Positions 19,118 through 21,116 of a DNA stretch of 21,116 bases are shown here, piece by piece (positions within the stretch are counted from its first letter, which is position 1; the number at the start of each line of letters is the position of its first letter). The stretch spans positions 1 through 21,116 of the IMG/VR virus record IMGVR_UViG_3300032223_001306. One strand, 5' to 3'. This stretch comes from a virus. Both the position numbers and the translations under genes were made by a program. Below the pieces are notes generated by a model. It was not told the origin of the DNA, did not search any database, and was given only the letters and a program-made list of their open reading frames with translations.

Positions 19118-19135
19118 AACTACAGCTATGTAGTT
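19118..19135 (+). terminator. Leader hairpin, weak terminator candidate
   Basis: AACTACA (19118-19124) and TGTAGTT (19129-19135) form a 7-bp stem with a GCTA loop, and the TTTTT run extends from the second arm. It is in the gap between genes ending at 19101 and starting at 19153. It has few G+C pairs, so termination would be partial; TACAAT at 19102-19107 may be a -10 box instead. Confidence 0.35.
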
Positions 19136-19152
19136 TTTCGGACGGATAAAAA

Positions 19153-19482
19153 ATGCCACTGAAACCATGTCTTGATTGTGGAATGCCATCTGCATTGAGC
19201 CGATGTAGAAAATGCATATATGAACAAGAACAAAAGAATGCTTATAAAAGATTCAGACAAACCTCTCATAACAGAGGTTATGACAAAGACTGGCGAATCT
19301 TACGAGTACAAGTACTTGAACGTGACCGTTGGATCTGTTACTTATGTGGCAAAAAATTGGTGGAAGTTGATGCCACTGTTGATCACATCGTACCGATTAC
19401 GAAAGATCAATCAAAAAGATTAGACATAACAAATCTTGCTGCATGTTGTAGGAGTTGTAATAGCCGCAAAAGAGATAAATAA
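19153..19482 (+). CDS. HNH endonuclease
   Basis: The protein has 109 residues from ATG 19153. The N-terminal zinc knuckle pairs CLDC and CRKC, followed by RGYDKDWRILRVQVLERDRW, then CYLCGKK, VDHIVPITKDQSK, DITNLAACCRSCNSRKRDK. This is the textbook HNH fold (DH...N...CxxCN..K). HNH proteins of this type in siphophages usually sit beside the small terminase and help cos cutting or packaging. The terminase is not in the window but may follow elsewhere. It is a free-standing enzyme, as no intron splits a gene here. Confidence 0.85.
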   Translation: MPLKPCLDCGMPSALSRCRKCIYEQEQKNAYKRFRQTSHNRGYDKDWRILRVQVLERDRWICYLCGKKLVEVDATVDHIVPITKDQSKRLDITNLAACCRSCNSRKRDK

Positions 19483-19502
19483 CCGCCAAACAGGGGATAA
19501 AT

Positions 19503-20183
19503 ATGAAAGATCTAGTTGTTATCATTCCAAGCCGTTCAAGGCCTGAGAATATTCATGAAGTTGTCAAATCATTTGATGAGACAAAAACAACTTCAGATCT
19601 ATTTGTGGTTGTAGATGAAGATGATCCAAAGCTTGAAGATTATTTTGCTTTGTTAGAAAAAGAAGTAAATATCATTCGAGTTAAGCCTGAAGGCAAAGGA
19701 ATGGCTCGTCCTCTTAATGAAGCTGCAAGATTTCTCATGCCTCATTATAGGAACTTTTGTTTCATTGGTGATGACCACCGTCCTCGCACAGAAGAATGGG
19801 ATAAAAAGTTTGTTGCCGAATTAGACAAACTTGAAATTGGTTTAGTTTATGGCAATGACTTGCTACAAGGAAGAAATCTTCCTACTGCAGTGGCAATGAC
19901 TGGTAACATTGTTAAAGAATTAAATGGAATGGTTCCTAATGGAATGGTTCACTTATATCTAGATAACTTCTGGATGAAGCTAGGAACCGATCTAGGAGCA
20001 ATCACTTATTTAGATGATGTAATTATTGAACATATGCATCCTATTGCAGGTAAAGCTGAATGGGATGATCAATACAAAGCAGTTAATGCTGATGATGTTT
20101 ATCATACAGATGCAAAAGCTTATAGTGATTACATTGCAAGCATGGATTATGCCAAGCTATTGATGAACTTGGAACAAGTATGA
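19503..20183 (+). CDS. GT-A type glycosyltransferase
   Basis: The protein has 226 residues from ATG 19503 with CAGGGGATAA upstream; the leader holds AACCGCCA (19481-19488). It starts with MKDLVVIIPSRSRPENIHEV, a family-2-like nucleotide-sugar binding start. FVVVDEDDPK and the FIGDDHRPRT motif (Asp90-Asp91, metal/UDP) follow. YGNDLLQGRNLPTAVAMTG and EHMHPIAGKAEWDD form the acceptor side. Actinophages often carry such enzymes, with unknown acceptors. Its overlap with a sugar epimerase gene suggests a phage-made nucleotide sugar. Acceptor could be a virion protein, a host wall glycan, or 5-hydroxymethyl bases in phage DNA. Confidence 0.75.
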   Translation: MKDLVVIIPSRSRPENIHEVVKSFDETKTTSDLFVVVDEDDPKLEDYFALLEKEVNIIRVKPEGKGMARPLNEAARFLMPHYRNFCFIGDDHRPRTEEWDKKFVAELDKLEIGLVYGNDLLQGRNLPTAVAMTGNIVKELNGMVPNGMVHLYLDNFWMKLGTDLGAITYLDDVIIEHMHPIAGKAEWDDQYKAVNADDVYHTDAKAYSDYIASMDYAKLLMNLEQV

Positions 20184-21073
20184 AGATCTTAGTCACTGGT
20201 TCTCAAGGCTTTGTCGGCAGACACTTTGTTAAAAGACTATTGCAAGATGGTCATTCACTTACTTGTATTGATGTTGCTAATGGTGGCATAGATGCAAGAG
20301 ACTTCTTTCGTTCAGATGATACATACTTCGATAAGGTAATCCACTTAGCAGCAGTTGTTGGTGGACGTAAGATGATTGAAGGATCACCACTTGCTTTAGC
20401 TGTCGATCTATCTATTGATGCTGAGATGTTTGGTTGGGCATTACGCACACAGCCAGGTTGTATCACCTACTTCTCATCATCTGCAGCATATCCAACTTAT
20501 ATGCAAATGGATGACTTCCAAATAAGTGGCGGATCATATAGACTAAAAGAATCAGACATAGACTTGAACAACATATCTAATCCTGATCTGTCTTATGGTT
20601 GGTCTAAGCTTACAGGTGAGATGCTTGCACAATACGCACGTGATAAAGGATTGACAGTCCACGTGTACAGACCATTCAGTGGATATGGCAATGATCAGTC
20701 ATTAGACTATCCATTCCCATCATTCATTCAACGTGCTGCATTAAGTAATGATCCATTCACCATATGGGGTGATGGCAATCAAGTTAGAGATTTTATCCAC
20801 ATTGATGACATAGTAGAGGCCTCACTAGTCGGCTGTGAAATGAATGTGACTGTATCCAATTTGTGTACTGGAAGATCTACAAGCTTCAATGAGTTGGCAA
20901 GACTTGTCGTCCAACGTGCATCATATAAGAATTACTCCCCGAATTTTGAACACCTTCAAGCAGAACCAGTAGGTGTCTCCTATAGAGTGGGAGATCCTAC
21001 CTACATGAACACCTTCTATAAGCCTAAGATCACCCTTGAAGAGGGAATTGATCTAGCTTTAGCATACAGATAA
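20180..21073 (+). CDS. NAD-dependent sugar-nucleotide epimerase/dehydratase
   Basis: The protein has 297 residues, ATGA-coupled to the glycosyltransferase. An extended short-chain dehydrogenase: Rossmann GSQGFVGRHF (Gly7-x2-Gly10-x2-Gly13), IDVANGGIDARD, VIHLAAVVGG, catalytic Ser in FSSSAAYP, Tyr140-x3-Lys144 (YGWSK), then VYRPFSGYGND, WGDGNQVRDFIHIDDIV, all typical of UDP-glucose 4-epimerase/GDP-fucose-type enzymes. It acts on nucleotide sugars, probably supplying the substrate for the preceding glycosyltransferase. Exact sugar cannot be told. Confidence 0.85.
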   Translation: MKILVTGSQGFVGRHFVKRLLQDGHSLTCIDVANGGIDARDFFRSDDTYFDKVIHLAAVVGGRKMIEGSPLALAVDLSIDAEMFGWALRTQPGCITYFSSSAAYPTYMQMDDFQISGGSYRLKESDIDLNNISNPDLSYGWSKLTGEMLAQYARDKGLTVHVYRPFSGYGNDQSLDYPFPSFIQRAALSNDPFTIWGDGNQVRDFIHIDDIVEASLVGCEMNVTVSNLCTGRSTSFNELARLVVQRASYKNYSPNFEHLQAEPVGVSYRVGDPTYMNTFYKPKITLEEGIDLALAYR

Positions 21074-21080
21074 CATCCAT

Positions 21081-21116
21081 ATGCAAATCGTATTTTTTCT
21101 ATATGCAACCCAGAAC
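21081..21116 (+). CDS. Possible start of a truncated next gene
   Basis: An ATG at 21081 opens a frame (MQIVFFLYATQN) to the window end. No ribosome site is visible, and ATATGCAA is repeated (21079-21086 and 21101-21107), so it may be non-coding. It is listed only as a possible 5' end. Confidence 0.2.
   Translation, partial: MQIVFFLYATQN

Noticed and set aside
1-21116. tRNA genes, CRISPR arrays, integrase or attachment sites
   Set aside because: No cloverleaf with a T-loop GTTCRA context, no regular spacer-repeat array, and no recombinase motif were seen by eye.

Overview
This window is part of a tailed-phage (or prophage) genome, low in G+C by eye. Its dense, mostly rightward genes are joined by ATGA/TAATG overlaps. 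A WhiB-type four-cysteine Fe-S protein, a DUF932 protein and an actinophage-type Cas4-like nuclease/annealing-protein pair point to an actinobacterial host. The low G+C suits a freshwater low-G+C actinobacterium, but the host assignment is inference.

Layout. 1-1770: end of the tail-fibre module (a truncated fibre C-terminus, a glycine-rich adhesin, two small tail proteins). 1779-3102: a promoter with a small palindrome, a small beta-rich protein, a membrane/coiled-coil protein, a CHAP endolysin and a holin-like protein. 3107-5248: HTH protein, calcineurin-like phosphoesterase, DUF6378 protein and a proteasome-beta/HslV-like Ntn hydrolase, closed by a strong terminator. 5299-6588: two leftward genes (DUF932 and a small Cys-rich protein) separated by what reads as a complete type II hammerhead ribozyme. 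6589-6979: a 391-bp divergent control region with matched promoters and leaders. 6980-8446: small early genes including zinc ribbons, a one-helix membrane protein and a MerR-like HTH protein. 8464-10545: lysozyme-fold protein, Cas4-like nuclease and annealing-protein candidate.

10542-15579 is the most notable region: seven overlapping genes read as a DNA-base hypermodification pathway. They are dCMP deaminase, all-alpha dUTPase/dCTPase, SGNH-hydrolase-like protein, a candidate amino acid:DNA transferase-type protein, a fold-type II PLP enzyme, a short P-loop nucleotide/hmdU kinase and a thymidylate-synthase homologue. The synthase has Asp where thymidylate synthase has its pyrimidine-reading Asn, as in dCMP hydroxymethylase. 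The likely scheme is: free the deoxynucleoside monophosphate, hydroxymethylate it (probably dCMP), rephosphorylate and incorporate it, then elaborate the base.

15572-19482 holds replication and repair genes: zinc ribbons, HNH proteins, FmdB-like protein, PD-(D/E)XK resolvase-like nuclease, WhiB, SSB and a winged-helix initiator whose 3' part carries palindromes and 10-bp tandem repeats resembling an internal origin. 19503-21073 encodes a GT-A glycosyltransferase and an NAD-dependent sugar epimerase, which could act on virion glycans or on hydroxymethylated bases.

No tRNA, rRNA, CRISPR array, insertion sequence or integrase was recognised.
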